From Rhizobium leguminosarum bv. trifolii WSM2297 (lineage in GTDB: Bacteria; Pseudomonadota; Alphaproteobacteria; Rhizobiales; Rhizobiaceae): a DNA stretch of 64,000 nucleotides. Made by a program: the position numbers and the translations under genes. Positions 27,480 through 35,878 of the stretch are shown piece after piece (the stretch's first letter is position 1; each line of letters starts with the position of its first letter). Under the pieces are notes generated by a model that did not search any database, was not told where the DNA came from, and saw nothing but the letters and a program-made list of their open reading frames with translations. Where the stretch lies: positions 682,001-746,000 of the forward strand of contig NZ_JH719393.1 of assembly GCF_000271845.1 (NCBI RefSeq). The letters run 5' to 3'.

Positions 27480-27728
27480 ATGGCTAGAAATACATCCATA
27501 TCGCTCGGCGACCATTTCACCAGCTTCATAGATACGCAGGTTCAAGCTGGCCGCTATGGTTCAGCCAGCGACGTTGTCCGGGCGGCCCTTCGCTTACTCG
27601 AAGAACACGAAGCCAAAGTGAAGGCATTACAGGACGCCTTGATTGAAGGCGAGAAATCCGGCCCTGCCATGCCCTTTGATTTCGATGCGTTCAATGCTCG
27701 CAAACGTGCGGCGTTCGAGGCGAAATGA
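27480..27728 (+). CDS. parD: ParD-family antitoxin
   Basis: 82 residues from the ATG at 27480, with AAAGGAG 7 nt upstream. Ribbon-helix-helix N-terminus (NTSISLGDHFTSFIDTQVQA followed by GRYGSASDVVRAALRLLEE), the DNA-binding part, then a charged C-terminal segment that wraps the toxin. ATGA overlap with parE gives coupled synthesis. A perfect inverted repeat in the promoter is the probable operator. The overall composition is less GC-rich than neighbours, hinting at transfer. Confidence 0.92.
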   Translation: MARNTSISLGDHFTSFIDTQVQAGRYGSASDVVRAALRLLEEHEAKVKALQDALIEGEKSGPAMPFDFDAFNARKRAAFEAK

Positions 27729-28015
27729 TCGGCATCATATTTTCTCCTGCCGCACAAGCCGACATTGACAAGATTTGGGACTACACGGCGTCGAATTGGA
27801 GTGTCGATCAGGCAGAGCGTTACATTCAGGACATAAGAGACGCCTGTCACGAACTGGCGGAGGGAAGACGGATGAGCCGCCCCTCAGATATTCGGCAAGG
27901 GTACAGAAAAGTCTCCGTTGGCACTCATTTTTTGTATTTCAAAAGCAATGATGCGGGGCAGATCATAATCGTGCGTATCCTTCATCAAAGAATGGACGTA
28001 GCCCAACAGCTGTAA
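27725..28015 (+). CDS. parE: ParE-family toxin (RelE/ParE fold)
   Basis: 96 residues. Typical ParE layout: IIFSPAAQADIDKIWDYTAS opening, YIQDIRDACHELAEGRRMSR in the middle, and the basic GYRKVSVGTHFLYFK strand followed by IIVRILHQRMD at the end. ParE toxins inhibit DNA gyrase; some RelE-like relatives cleave mRNA instead, and sequence alone does not separate them with certainty. It is intact, overlaps parD by 4 nt, and is followed by a weak hairpin at 28004-28023 with no T-tract. Confidence 0.92.
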   Translation: MIGIIFSPAAQADIDKIWDYTASNWSVDQAERYIQDIRDACHELAEGRRMSRPSDIRQGYRKVSVGTHFLYFKSNDAGQIIIVRILHQRMDVAQQL

Positions 28016-28047
28016 GGCTGTTGCGGGGATTGCCTGACTTATTGCCG

Positions 28048-28899
28048 TCAGCGATCGATGTCGGGACGCGCGAGGATCTCGTCCAACTGCCCGACGAGTG
28101 CGCGGCTGCCATCGACGTCGTCGGCCAGCCCGGAGAAGACATCCGCCATGCCGCGGAATATCACCGCCGCCGGATCATCCTCTCCGAGGAAGTCGGCGAT
28201 CTCCTGCATTTCGGCGACCCAGCGATAGGCTTTCGGATACATGTCGGGAATGGATTTCGACAGCTTGCGGTCGACGTCGGGAAGGCTTTCGGCGAGTTCG
28301 GCCTTCAGGCTTTCAGCAGCACCGGAGCGGGATGCCGCGAGCAGCATCGCGGCGCCGAGGCCGGTAAATCCCTTGTTGATGCCGGCATAACACATCTTCA
28401 GCGCCGACGCCGCGCCGAGCGGCCCATCGAGCCTGCGGATTTTCAGGCCGTAATTCTCAAGCAGTGCGCTTCGCTCCGCGCTATCGCCGCTGATATAGAG
28501 GGTCGGACCTGATTTGCCCGGAACCGGCGGCCCGCCGATGATGGCACCATCCAACACTTCCACAGCACTGCCTTCGAACCGTGCCGCCAATGCCTGCATG
28601 GTTTTCGGCGCAATGGCGTTGAGATCGATGAACGGCGGCGGCGCATGCATCCCCGACGATATCTCCGCGACGAGTTCGGCAACCCCGATCGCTTCCGCCG
28701 GCGGAACGATCGACAGGATAAGCGCTGCCTTCGCCAGATCCGGGCGGCCGACCGGCACCATGCCGGCTGCCTTAGCCCGCGCGATCGTCTCCTTGCTGCG
28801 GCCTTCGAGATAGGTCAGCACCGTGGCGCCATGCACGATCAGCCGTTTGGCGACAGCGCTCCCCATCGCGCCCGCTCCGATGATTGCAATATCCGGCAT
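28048..28899 (-). CDS. 6-phosphogluconate dehydrogenase-like NAD(P)-dependent oxidoreductase (DUF1932 C-terminus)
   Basis: 283 residues from the ATG at 28899, preceded by GAGG; an upstream start at 28950 is less likely. N-terminal Rossmann domain with IAIIGAGAMGSAVAKRL, LEGRSKETIARAKAAG where NADP-type enzymes carry basic residues, and the beta-hydroxyacid dehydrogenase-like PFIDLNAIAPKTMQ substrate loop. The C-terminal helical part includes a conserved AASALKMCYAGINKGFTGLG, with Lys at the catalytic position. Substrate unknown. Single gene, convergent with the parDE pair. Confidence 0.85.
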   Translation of the reverse strand: MPDIAIIGAGAMGSAVAKRLIVHGATVLTYLEGRSKETIARAKAAGMVPVGRPDLAKAALILSIVPPAEAIGVAELVAEISSGMHAPPPFIDLNAIAPKTMQALAARFEGSAVEVLDGAIIGGPPVPGKSGPTLYISGDSAERSALLENYGLKIRRLDGPLGAASALKMCYAGINKGFTGLGAAMLLAASRSGAAESLKAELAESLPDVDRKLSKSIPDMYPKAYRWVAEMQEIADFLGEDDPAAVIFRGMADVFSGLADDVDGSRALVGQLDEILARPDIDR

Positions 28900-29120
28900 G
28901 TGAACCTCGATAGTTGAAGACATGCCGTTAAAGCTATTGCCGATGGCCATGCCGTCAACTGCGGCGATCCGCCTGGGGTCTCATCCTGGCGCGGGTGGCC
29001 GCTGCCCGCATGCGCCGACGTTGCGATGTCGCAGCTTTTCTGCTTGATATCGGTCAAAGCAGGGCCATGCGACGCCGGTATCATCGGTACGACCTTTCGC
29101 ATTCGGGGATATTGAATTCA

Positions 29121-29588
29121 ATGTATCAGACGATCATCTGCGGCATCGGCATGGGTTCCCGCCAAACGGCAATCCGTCTTCTGCGCCGGGCTGCAGCGCT
29201 GGTGAACGACGGCGGAAACATCGTCGTCCTGCACGGCATCGAGAATATCCCGCGCCATCATTTGACGGAGCTCCCCGAGGTGTTCGAAACGACCGCCATC
29301 GTTGACGCCGAAAAGAAACTGGCAGCGCTCTGCAAGGAGCTCGGGATTCCCGCGAGGATCGAGGTCCGCATCGGCGTTGCCGCCTCCGTGCTCGTCTCGG
29401 TCGCCAGGGAGACCTCGGCCGATCTCATCCTGCTGTCATCGCATGTGAGCGATATCACCGACTACGTCTTCTCCTCGATCGTCGAGAAGGTCGTGCGTCA
29501 TGCCGGATGCTCTGTACTCATCGACCGGCGACTCGATCACGCCGATAAAGGCGTAGCATTTCCAGCGGAAGATACGACGCTGCTCTAA
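29121..29588 (+). CDS. Universal stress protein (UspA family)
   Basis: 155 residues from the ATG at 29121. A Rossmann-like alpha/beta domain beginning MYQTIICGIGMGSRQTAIRL, with ADLILLSSHVSDITDYVFSS and a final strand CSVLIDR. The ATP-binding G-2x-G-9x-G(S/T) motif is only partly kept (SSHVSDITDYVFSSIVEKVV), so ATP binding is doubtful. Followed 93 nt later by the CbpA chaperone gene; both suit stress physiology but there is no proof of co-transcription. Confidence 0.85.
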   Translation: MYQTIICGIGMGSRQTAIRLLRRAAALVNDGGNIVVLHGIENIPRHHLTELPEVFETTAIVDAEKKLAALCKELGIPARIEVRIGVAASVLVSVARETSADLILLSSHVSDITDYVFSSIVEKVVRHAGCSVLIDRRLDHADKGVAFPAEDTTLL

Positions 29589-29681
29589 CCTTCCGCCATC
29601 GCCCCTCCCCGGCGGCTGCCTGAGAACCTATATCTTTCCCAAGCCAACCGGCAGTACTGACTGCCTTGACCGGAGATTTGC

Positions 29682-30596
29682 ATGAGCCAGGATCCCTATG
29701 AGCTTCTGGGCGTGAAGCGGGATGCGTCGCCAAAGGATATTCAAAGCGCCTTCCGTAAACTTGCCAAGAAACTTCACCCCGACCTTAACCCCGGCGACAA
29801 GAAAGCCGAGGAACGGTTCAAGGAAATTTCGACCGCCTACGAGATCTTGGGCGATGAGGAAAAGCGCGGCCGCTTCGACCGCGGCGAGATCGACATGACG
29901 GGGACCGAGCGGGCGCAGCGCAGCTACTACCGTGACTATGCCTCGGCGAGCGGTGCCGATAGTCCCTATCACAACAGTTCCGGCTTTGCCGATTTCGGCG
30001 ATGCCGACAATTCCTTTGCCAGTTTCTTTTCGCGCCGCGCCGGCGGCGGCAGGATGCGCAGCCAGGGCCAGGACCGGCGTTTCTCCATGGAGGTCGATTT
30101 TCTCGACGCCGTCAACGGCACCAGGACGGAGATCAAGCTGCCGGACGGGCCGCAGCTCGATGTGCAGATCCCGCCCGGAACCCGCGACGGCCAGACCTTG
30201 CGGCTGCGCGGCAAGGGGGAACCGGGCATTGGAGGCGGACCGCCGGGCGATGCCTTGATCGAAATCCGAGTGACGCCCCACCGCTTCTTTACCCGTGACG
30301 GCGACGACATCCGCCTGGAGCTGCCGATCTCGCTGGGCGAGGCGGTGCTCGGAGGCAAGGTTCGCGTGCCGACACCGTCGGGACCCGTCAACCTGACACT
30401 GCCTCCGCACTCCAATACGGGCAAGGTCCTGCGTCTCAAAGGGAAGGGGGTTGTCAAGCGCGGCGGCGGGCACGGCGACATCTATATCTCGCTGAAGATC
30501 GTGCTACCCGACAACCCCGACGAACGGCTGACGTCCCTGGTGAAGGAATGGGCGACGGCAAATCCATACGATCCGAGGAAGAACATGGAGACCTGA
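29682..30596 (+). CDS. cbpA: DnaJ-class co-chaperone / curved-DNA-binding protein CbpA
   Basis: 304 residues. J domain at 1-70 with His32-Pro33-Asp34 (KKLHPDLNPGDK), which stimulates DnaK ATPase. A short Gly/Ser-rich linker around residues 85-125 follows, then two beta-sandwich client-binding domains (IPPGTRDGQTLRLRGKG and LPPHSNTGKVLRLKGKG repeats). There is no zinc-finger CxxCxGxG, which marks CbpA rather than DnaJ. The next gene, 2 nt after the stop, encodes its modulator CbpM. Confidence 0.93.
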   Translation: MSQDPYELLGVKRDASPKDIQSAFRKLAKKLHPDLNPGDKKAEERFKEISTAYEILGDEEKRGRFDRGEIDMTGTERAQRSYYRDYASASGADSPYHNSSGFADFGDADNSFASFFSRRAGGGRMRSQGQDRRFSMEVDFLDAVNGTRTEIKLPDGPQLDVQIPPGTRDGQTLRLRGKGEPGIGGGPPGDALIEIRVTPHRFFTRDGDDIRLELPISLGEAVLGGKVRVPTPSGPVNLTLPPHSNTGKVLRLKGKGVVKRGGGHGDIYISLKIVLPDNPDERLTSLVKEWATANPYDPRKNMET

Positions 30597-30598
30597 TC

Positions 30599-30922
30599 AT
30601 GGATGATCTCGAATTTCGTCTTTACTTGAAAATCGATGTCGTCCAGCTCGATTTCTGGATCGAACAGGGCTGGCTGATCCCGGAGACGTCGGGCGAAAGG
30701 CGACAGTTTCGCGACGCCGATGTCGCTCGCGCTCGGCTCATTCTGGATCTGATGGACAACATGGGTGTCAACGACGCTGGCGTCGACATCGTCATGGACC
30801 TGGTGGACCAGCTTCACGATCTGCGGGGAACGATGGGCCAGCTGATGGCCGCCATCAGCCGGCAGGAGCGGGATATTCAGCAACGGCTGTTCGAAAGCCT
30901 CGAGGACATCGACCGGTTTTAG
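30599..30922 (+). CDS. cbpM: Chaperone modulator CbpM (MerR-like)
   Basis: 107 residues from the ATG at 30599. MerR-like helical opening (FWIEQGWLIPETSGERRQFR then DADVARARLILDLMDNMGVN) and a C-terminal helix that in CbpM blocks the J domain of CbpA. Two nt separate it from the cbpA stop codon, the usual cbpA-cbpM operon. Confidence 0.88.
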   Translation: MDDLEFRLYLKIDVVQLDFWIEQGWLIPETSGERRQFRDADVARARLILDLMDNMGVNDAGVDIVMDLVDQLHDLRGTMGQLMAAISRQERDIQQRLFESLEDIDRF

Positions 30923-30953
30923 ACGTTCATTTGCCTGCCTTCGGATATTTGCA

Positions 30954-31883
30954 TCAAGTCGTGAACCAGTAGCGGACGATGTGGAAGAACAGCGGCGCTG
31001 CGAAGGTGATGGAGTCCAGGCGATCGAGCACGCCGCCATGGCCCTCGATCACATAGCCCCAGTCCTTGGCGTTGAGATCTCGCTTGATCGCCGAGAGCAC
31101 GAAACCGCCGAAAAAGCCGGCGACGACAATAACAGTGCTGATGGCCGCGGCCTGCAGCGGTGAGAACGGCGTCAGACGATGGAGCAGCGTCCCGACGAGG
31201 ATGGCTGTGGCGCCGCCGCCGAACAGGCCTTCGAGCGTTTTCGATGGGCTGATGTTCGGCGAGAAACGGTGCTTTCCGAGCAGTTTCCCCCAGACATACT
31301 GGAAGACGTCGCTGAGCTGCACGACGATGACCAGATAGACGAGAAGAAGCGCCGACGGCGTACCGGTCTGCAGCATGAGGAGCGCGGGGGCGTGGCTGAT
31401 CGAATAGACCGTCAGCATCAATCCCCATTGCACCCTGGCGCTGCGCGCCAGGAATTCGTTGACGTCGCCCGTCAAGGTCGCCACCGCAGGCAGGATCAGG
31501 AAGGCATAGACCGGGATGAAGATCGCAAAGAGCCCGTACCACTGCGTTCCAAGCAGCACATAATGCACCGGCAGGACCACGAAAAAGGACAGGAACAGCG
31601 CCAGGTGATCACCGCGCCGCGATGGCGTTAGCGTCCAGAATTCGCGAAGCGCCATGAAGGACAGGAATGCGAACAGGATGACCACCGCGTTATCGCCGAG
31701 CAGGATCGCGCCCCCGAACACCGCGACCATGATCCACCAGGAACGAATGCGGTCGTTGAGGTTGTGGACGGTGGCGACGGAGCCGGGTTCCACCGCACGC
31801 CGCTGCAGGATGAAGCCGATTGCCGAGGAGACGGCCAGCAGGCCGAGGATCGCGGCAAGCACGATGGAGAAAAAGCTGTTCAT
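30954..31883 (-). CDS. CdsA-like phosphatidate cytidylyltransferase
   Basis: 309 residues with about eight membrane segments. The family signature is complete: FSPNISPSKTLEGLFGGG and, near the C-terminus, SAIKRDLNAKDWGYVIEGHG followed by GVLDRLDS, the Asp/Lys-rich site that transfers CMP from CTP to phosphatidic acid. Last gene of a three-gene operon with a PlsC-like acyltransferase and a CDP-alcohol phosphatidyltransferase; each junction is a 4-nt overlap. The cluster resembles E. coli ynbA-ynbB, a dedicated lipid set distinct from housekeeping cdsA. It converges with cbpM with no obvious terminator. Confidence 0.92.
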   Translation of the reverse strand: MNSFFSIVLAAILGLLAVSSAIGFILQRRAVEPGSVATVHNLNDRIRSWWIMVAVFGGAILLGDNAVVILFAFLSFMALREFWTLTPSRRGDHLALFLSFFVVLPVHYVLLGTQWYGLFAIFIPVYAFLILPAVATLTGDVNEFLARSARVQWGLMLTVYSISHAPALLMLQTGTPSALLLVYLVIVVQLSDVFQYVWGKLLGKHRFSPNISPSKTLEGLFGGGATAILVGTLLHRLTPFSPLQAAAISTVIVVAGFFGGFVLSAIKRDLNAKDWGYVIEGHGGVLDRLDSITFAAPLFFHIVRYWFTT

Positions 31884-32500
31884 GCGATGCGCTCTCCATT
31901 CGCAAGCTCGATGACCGCGGCACGAGCGCGGGCCAGGAATGCTCCCTTGTCTTCGCCCGGTTCGACGCGCAGCGGCTTGCCGAAACGCGCCGTGCAGGTG
32001 ATCGGTACGATCAGCATGCTGCCCTTCGGCAGGATGCGCTGCAGGTTATCGAGATGGATCGGCACCAGATCGACATCGGGGAAACGGCAGGCAAGGCGAT
32101 AGATGCCGCTGCGGAACGGGGCGATCTCATCGCTGGCGCTTCTCGTCCCCTCAGGAAAAATCAGGATCGAGCGCCCCTCTTCGAGCAGGCGTTCGAGCGG
32201 TTCCAGCGGGTTGCTGTCGGGCAGAGGCTTGCGGTCTATCAGGACGGCGCGCAGGCCTTTCTCCGCGATGAAACGGCGAAAGGCGTTGGTTCCCCAATAG
32301 TCGCGCGCCGCAACCGGATGGGTCAGCCGCCGCACCTGATACGGCAGGGCGGCCATGACGGCGACGGTATCGACATGGCTGTTGTGATTGGCGAAATAGA
32401 TCCGGCGGCGCGTGTCGGGCGTGCAGCCCCGCCACTCGCTTCGGGCGCCGACCATGATGCGGACGAAGAGCACGAGAAGGCGACGGATGATTGCGATCAT
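31880..32500 (-). CDS. PlsC-like 1-acylglycerol-3-phosphate acyltransferase
   Basis: 206 residues from the ATG at 32500, with GGAGAG just upstream and a 4-nt overlap with the preceding gene. One N-terminal membrane helix (IIRRLLVLFVRIMV). Catalytic NHNSHVD (HX4D box) near residue 38 and IFPEGTRS, the glycerol-phosphate-binding block, near residue 115. It would add a second acyl chain to make phosphatidic acid, the substrate of the CdsA-like enzyme downstream. Confidence 0.9.
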   Translation of the reverse strand: MIAIIRRLLVLFVRIMVGARSEWRGCTPDTRRRIYFANHNSHVDTVAVMAALPYQVRRLTHPVAARDYWGTNAFRRFIAEKGLRAVLIDRKPLPDSNPLEPLERLLEEGRSILIFPEGTRSASDEIAPFRSGIYRLACRFPDVDLVPIHLDNLQRILPKGSMLIVPITCTARFGKPLRVEPGEDKGAFLARARAAVIELANGERIA

Positions 32501-33126
32501 AGTCTCTCCAGGGAACGGGTAAGCCTTGTCGTCCGCGTGATGCAGGTGACCAGGCTTCCTGCCGCGATGATCGCGCAAGCGCCAAGCAGTGACCAGCGAC
32601 CGCCGGATATCGGCGTCTCGATGCTCTGGGCAACGAGACCAGCCGTCAGCACCGCCATGCGGCGTTGTTTGGCCATGATGCCGCTGAAATCCTGGGGAAG
32701 ACCGACCGCTCCGCCGAAGACTCTGATGTAAGCAGTGAGTGCGGCGAGTAGTGCGGACAGCCAGCCGAGTGAGGGAAAGCCGCAGGCATAACCGGCCGCA
32801 ACAAGCAGCAGGCTGTCGGCGATCCGGTCGGGGAATTCGTTGTAGATCGGGCCGCTCTTGGTTTTCTTGCCGCCTTCGATCGCGACCATCCCGTCAAGCA
32901 GATTGCAGACGAGCCGAAACTGCACCGAGATCGCCGCGCAGACCATGGCGATCGGATGGGCCGTGAAGAAGATGAGCGTCGCGCCGATGCCGGCAAACAG
33001 GATCGACAGCAGCGAAATGCCGTTCGGCGTGACGCCGTTGCGCGCCAGCCATGCGCTCATGCCGATCGCCCAGGACGACGACCGGCTCGCGATCGGTCGC
33101 CGCGAGGCGTCCCCTTCTTCCCCCAT
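32497..33126 (-). CDS. CDP-alcohol phosphatidyltransferase-family protein with altered metal motif
   Basis: 209 residues, about five or six membrane segments. The family motif D-x2-D-G-x2-A-R-x8-G-x3-D-x3-D can be aligned with exact spacing: Asn75, Asp78, Gly79, Ala82, Ile83, Gly92, Asn96, Asp100. The first and third Asp, which coordinate metal, are Asn and the Arg is Ile. First gene of the lipid operon. Either it is a distinct subgroup (YnbA-like proteins may share this change) with another chemistry, or it is inactive. Start chosen at 33126, with GGGGAAA upstream. Confidence 0.85.
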   Translation of the reverse strand: MGEEGDASRRPIASRSSSWAIGMSAWLARNGVTPNGISLLSILFAGIGATLIFFTAHPIAMVCAAISVQFRLVCNLLDGMVAIEGGKKTKSGPIYNEFPDRIADSLLLVAAGYACGFPSLGWLSALLAALTAYIRVFGGAVGLPQDFSGIMAKQRRMAVLTAGLVAQSIETPISGGRWSLLGACAIIAAGSLVTCITRTTRLTRSLERL

Positions 33127-33411
33127 TTTTCATTTCCCCAGCCCAACGCTTCCTGCATATCCTGCCAATGTCGTCGCGCCAAGCACCATCGCGCTGTAAA
33201 TTCGGCCCAAGGTCTCTTCCTGCCGCCGCCAACGGCCCTCACCTGGAACAGCAGTCTTGACCGCTTGAAAAAGCACGGCGGCATCAGCCGCGCAAGCCTT
33301 CCATGCCGCGTCATTCCAGCCAAGCCGCGAGCCCGACGACGCTCCGAAAAATCGGCTGAGGACGATAGCGCATTGCCGCCGAACGGCCTGATTTTTAAGC
33401 CCGATCGATGC
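33127..33411. other. Intergenic region without a supported gene
   Basis: About 285 nt upstream of the lipid operon and of the BMP transporter promoter. A minus-strand frame of 96 codons (33130-33420) ends 3 nt before the lipid operon and has a short hydrophobic end, but has no recognisable domain. Promoter of the lipid operon must be here. Confidence 0.4.
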
Positions 33412-33439
33412 TTGACACATTTTTAGGCGCTACTATGAT
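33412..33439 (+). promoter_or_regulatory. Sigma-70-like promoter of the BMP transporter operon
   Basis: TTGACA (33412-33417), 16-nt spacer, TATGAT (33434-33439). The start codon is 34 nt downstream with AGGGGAA before it. Confidence 0.65.
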
Positions 33440-33473
33440 TTTTGAACCAAATGGTAAAAAAGGGGAACAATCA

Positions 33474-34460
33474 ATGACCAAAGACATCCTGATTTCACGC
33501 CGGGCAGTGATCGCGTCGGGCATTGCGCTTGGCGTCAGCGGCTTTGCCCCATTGGTGAGGGCGGCCGCGCCGCTGAAAGTTGCCGGCATTCATGCATCAC
33601 CGGTCGAAAATGCCTGGAACTCCTGTCTGCACAAGGCCCTGCAGGACGCCGCCAAGGAAGGCGTCATCGAATATGTCTTCTCCGAAGGTGTGTCCGGCAC
33701 CGATTATCCGCGCGCCATGCGTGAATATGCCGAACAGGGCAACAAGTTGATCATCGGTGAGGCCTATGCGGTGGAGAAAGAGGCCCGACAGGTCGCGGCC
33801 GACTATCCCGATACCGCCTTCGTGCTGGGTTCGAGCGGCGAGCAGGCTGGTGACAATTTCGGCGTCTTCGGCACCTGGAACCATGACGGCGCCTATCTTG
33901 CCGGCATGCTGGCGGGCAAGATGACCAAGTCGAACATCGTCGGTTCGGTCGGCGCCATCCCAATCCCCGAGGTCAACATGCTGATCAACGCGTTCGCGGC
34001 CGGCGTCAAGGCCGTCAATCCGGACGCAAAGCACCTCGTCTCGTTCATCGGTACCTTCTTCGATCCGCCGAAGGCCCGCGAAGCCGGTCTTGCCCAGATC
34101 GATGCCGGAGCCGACATTCTGTTCGGCGAGCGCATCGGCACTGCCGATGCTGCCAAGGAACGCGGCATCAAGTCGGTCGGCTCGCTGATCGACTATACAC
34201 CGCGTTACCCCGATACGGTGTTTGCCAACGCCATGTGGTATTTCCGCCCAATCCTCGACGCTGCCATCGCCGATGTCGCTGCCGGAAAGCCGGTCGGCAG
34301 GAACTACACGTCTTACGGCCTGATGAAGGAAGGCGGCAGCGATATCGTCTTCGTCAAGGGCGTGGCGCCCGCCGAGGCCGAGGCTGCGATGGAAGCCAAG
34401 CGGGCGGAGATCAAGGCCGGCACCTTCGAAGTTCCGAAGATGATGGACGAACCGAAGTAA
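33474..34460 (+). CDS. BMP-family (PnrA-like) ABC transporter substrate-binding protein
   Basis: 328 residues from the ATG at 33474 (AGGGGAAC upstream). The N-terminus SRRAVIASGIALGVSGFAPL with two Arg before a mild hydrophobic stretch looks like a Tat signal, cleaved near VRAAA. Mature part: PVENAWNSCLHKALQDA, GVFGTWNHDGAYLAGMLAGK and IPEVNMLINAFAAGVK, as in Bmp/PnrA proteins, which bind purine nucleosides or related compounds. First gene of a six-gene operon: binding protein, amidase, ATPase, two permeases, CodA-like hydrolase. Confidence 0.9.
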   Translation: MTKDILISRRAVIASGIALGVSGFAPLVRAAAPLKVAGIHASPVENAWNSCLHKALQDAAKEGVIEYVFSEGVSGTDYPRAMREYAEQGNKLIIGEAYAVEKEARQVAADYPDTAFVLGSSGEQAGDNFGVFGTWNHDGAYLAGMLAGKMTKSNIVGSVGAIPIPEVNMLINAFAAGVKAVNPDAKHLVSFIGTFFDPPKAREAGLAQIDAGADILFGERIGTADAAKERGIKSVGSLIDYTPRYPDTVFANAMWYFRPILDAAIADVAAGKPVGRNYTSYGLMKEGGSDIVFVKGVAPAEAEAAMEAKRAEIKAGTFEVPKMMDEPK

Positions 34461-34468
34461 TTCGGCTC

Positions 34469-35878
34469 ATGCAAGGTGACGCAACGGACCTGGCGGCGGC
34501 AATCAGGCATGGCAGCCTGAGCGCTGCGGAGGCAATGCAGGCTTCGCTCGACGCAGCTGCGCGGCAGGAGCCGCTCGGCGCGATCGCTTATCTCGACATC
34601 GCCATGGGCCTCGCCTCGGCACACGCCTGCGACCGGGAGCGGCGGAGCGAGCCCGAACGTTTCGCCGCCCGGTCGTTTGGCGGGGTGCCGACTTTGGCGA
34701 AGGATCTCGGTGGCCCCTTCGCCGGCCTGCCGGTGACCGCCGGTTCCCGTCTGTTCGAGAGAAAAGGCGGCGCAGCGGACTCCGATCTGGCTGCCCGTTT
34801 CCGCGACGCCGGCTTTTGCCTGTTCGGCCTGACGACGAGCCCGGAATTCGGTCTGTCGCTCGCCAGTGAACCGGCGATCGGGCCTCTCTGTCGAAACCCA
34901 CTCGATCCGGCACGCACTGCGGGCGGCTCCTCCGGCGGGGCGGCGGCAGCGGTCGCCGCCGGGATCGTCGCAATTGCTCATGCCACTGATGCCGGAGGCT
35001 CGATCCGTGTGCCTGCCGCCTGTTGCGGCCTTATCGGAATGAAGCCGACGCGGGGCGCCATTCCCGGCGGGCCATCGTTCGGCAACCACCTCGCCGGCAT
35101 TGCAAGCGAACTCGCAGTCTGCCGCTCGGTGCGGGATGCGGCGCTGATTTTCGAAAGGCTGAGAGGCAGTTCAAGGGGACCCTTTGCGGACCCTTCCCCC
35201 GTCGATCTGGGCAACGGCCGTTTTCGGATCGGCCTGCTGACCGAGACAGGGGCCGTCTATCCGACTGAGGATGGCCGGCTCGCAGCCATCGAGGCTGCGG
35301 CTCGCACGCTCGAGGGCGACGGACACGATATCGTTCCGCTGAGTTGGGTCGAGTTCGAATCGAGTGTCGCTGCCAGCAGCCGCGCCTTTGCCGATATCGT
35401 CAGCGTCAACCTCGCCGCGCTCTTCACGGCGGCGGGTGAGGAAAACAGGGCCGAGCCCCTGACGCGGGCCTTCGCCGCCCGTGGGCGGGCGCTTCCGGCC
35501 ACATCGCTCTGGCACACGCTGAACGAGGCCGTTATGGTGAGCCATAGGCTCTGGACGTTGTTCGACAGGGTCGATTGCATTCTAATGCCGATGCTTTCGT
35601 CCGCGCCTGTTGCGATCGGCTCCTTTCCGTCCGATCATGTCGATACGGATCTGCATCTCGAGCGAATGACGGCATTTGCGCCGCTTGCCTGCCTCGCCAA
35701 TATTTCGGGTTTTCCTGCTTTGACACTGCCTTTCGGACAGGATGAGCACGCCATGCCGCTGCCGGTGCAGATCATGGCGCCGATGGGTCACGAGCCCGGT
35801 CTCCTGTCGATTGCCGCACGCCTGGAGGCCGAAGGGCGGTGGCAGCACCGCTTTCCCGTCGCTGGACTGCCGTCATGA
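34469..35878 (+). CDS. Amidase (amidase-signature family)
   Basis: 469 residues from the ATG at 34469, 8 nt after the binding-protein stop. Amidase-signature enzyme: catalytic Lys in GVPTLAKDLGG, cis-Ser in TAGGSSGGAAAAVAAG, and nucleophile Ser in HATDAGGSIRVPAACCGL, the Lys-Ser-Ser triad. It hydrolyses carboxamides or ureides in the cytoplasm. Placed between the binding protein and the ATPase of one transporter, with an ATGA overlap to the ATPase, so its substrate is probably imported by that system or produced from it. Confidence 0.92.
   Translation: MQGDATDLAAAIRHGSLSAAEAMQASLDAAARQEPLGAIAYLDIAMGLASAHACDRERRSEPERFAARSFGGVPTLAKDLGGPFAGLPVTAGSRLFERKGGAADSDLAARFRDAGFCLFGLTTSPEFGLSLASEPAIGPLCRNPLDPARTAGGSSGGAAAAVAAGIVAIAHATDAGGSIRVPAACCGLIGMKPTRGAIPGGPSFGNHLAGIASELAVCRSVRDAALIFERLRGSSRGPFADPSPVDLGNGRFRIGLLTETGAVYPTEDGRLAAIEAAARTLEGDGHDIVPLSWVEFESSVAASSRAFADIVSVNLAALFTAAGEENRAEPLTRAFAARGRALPATSLWHTLNEAVMVSHRLWTLFDRVDCILMPMLSSAPVAIGSFPSDHVDTDLHLERMTAFAPLACLANISGFPALTLPFGQDEHAMPLPVQIMAPMGHEPGLLSIAARLEAEGRWQHRFPVAGLPS

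Noticed and set aside
28004..28023. CAACAGC/GCTGTTG hairpin after parE
   Set aside because: Seven-bp stem without a T-tract; not enough to call a terminator.
33130..33420. Minus-strand frame of 96 codons before the lipid operon
   Set aside because: Close spacing to the next gene is suggestive, but it has no domain, a poor start region, and overlaps the promoter of the BMP transporter operon.
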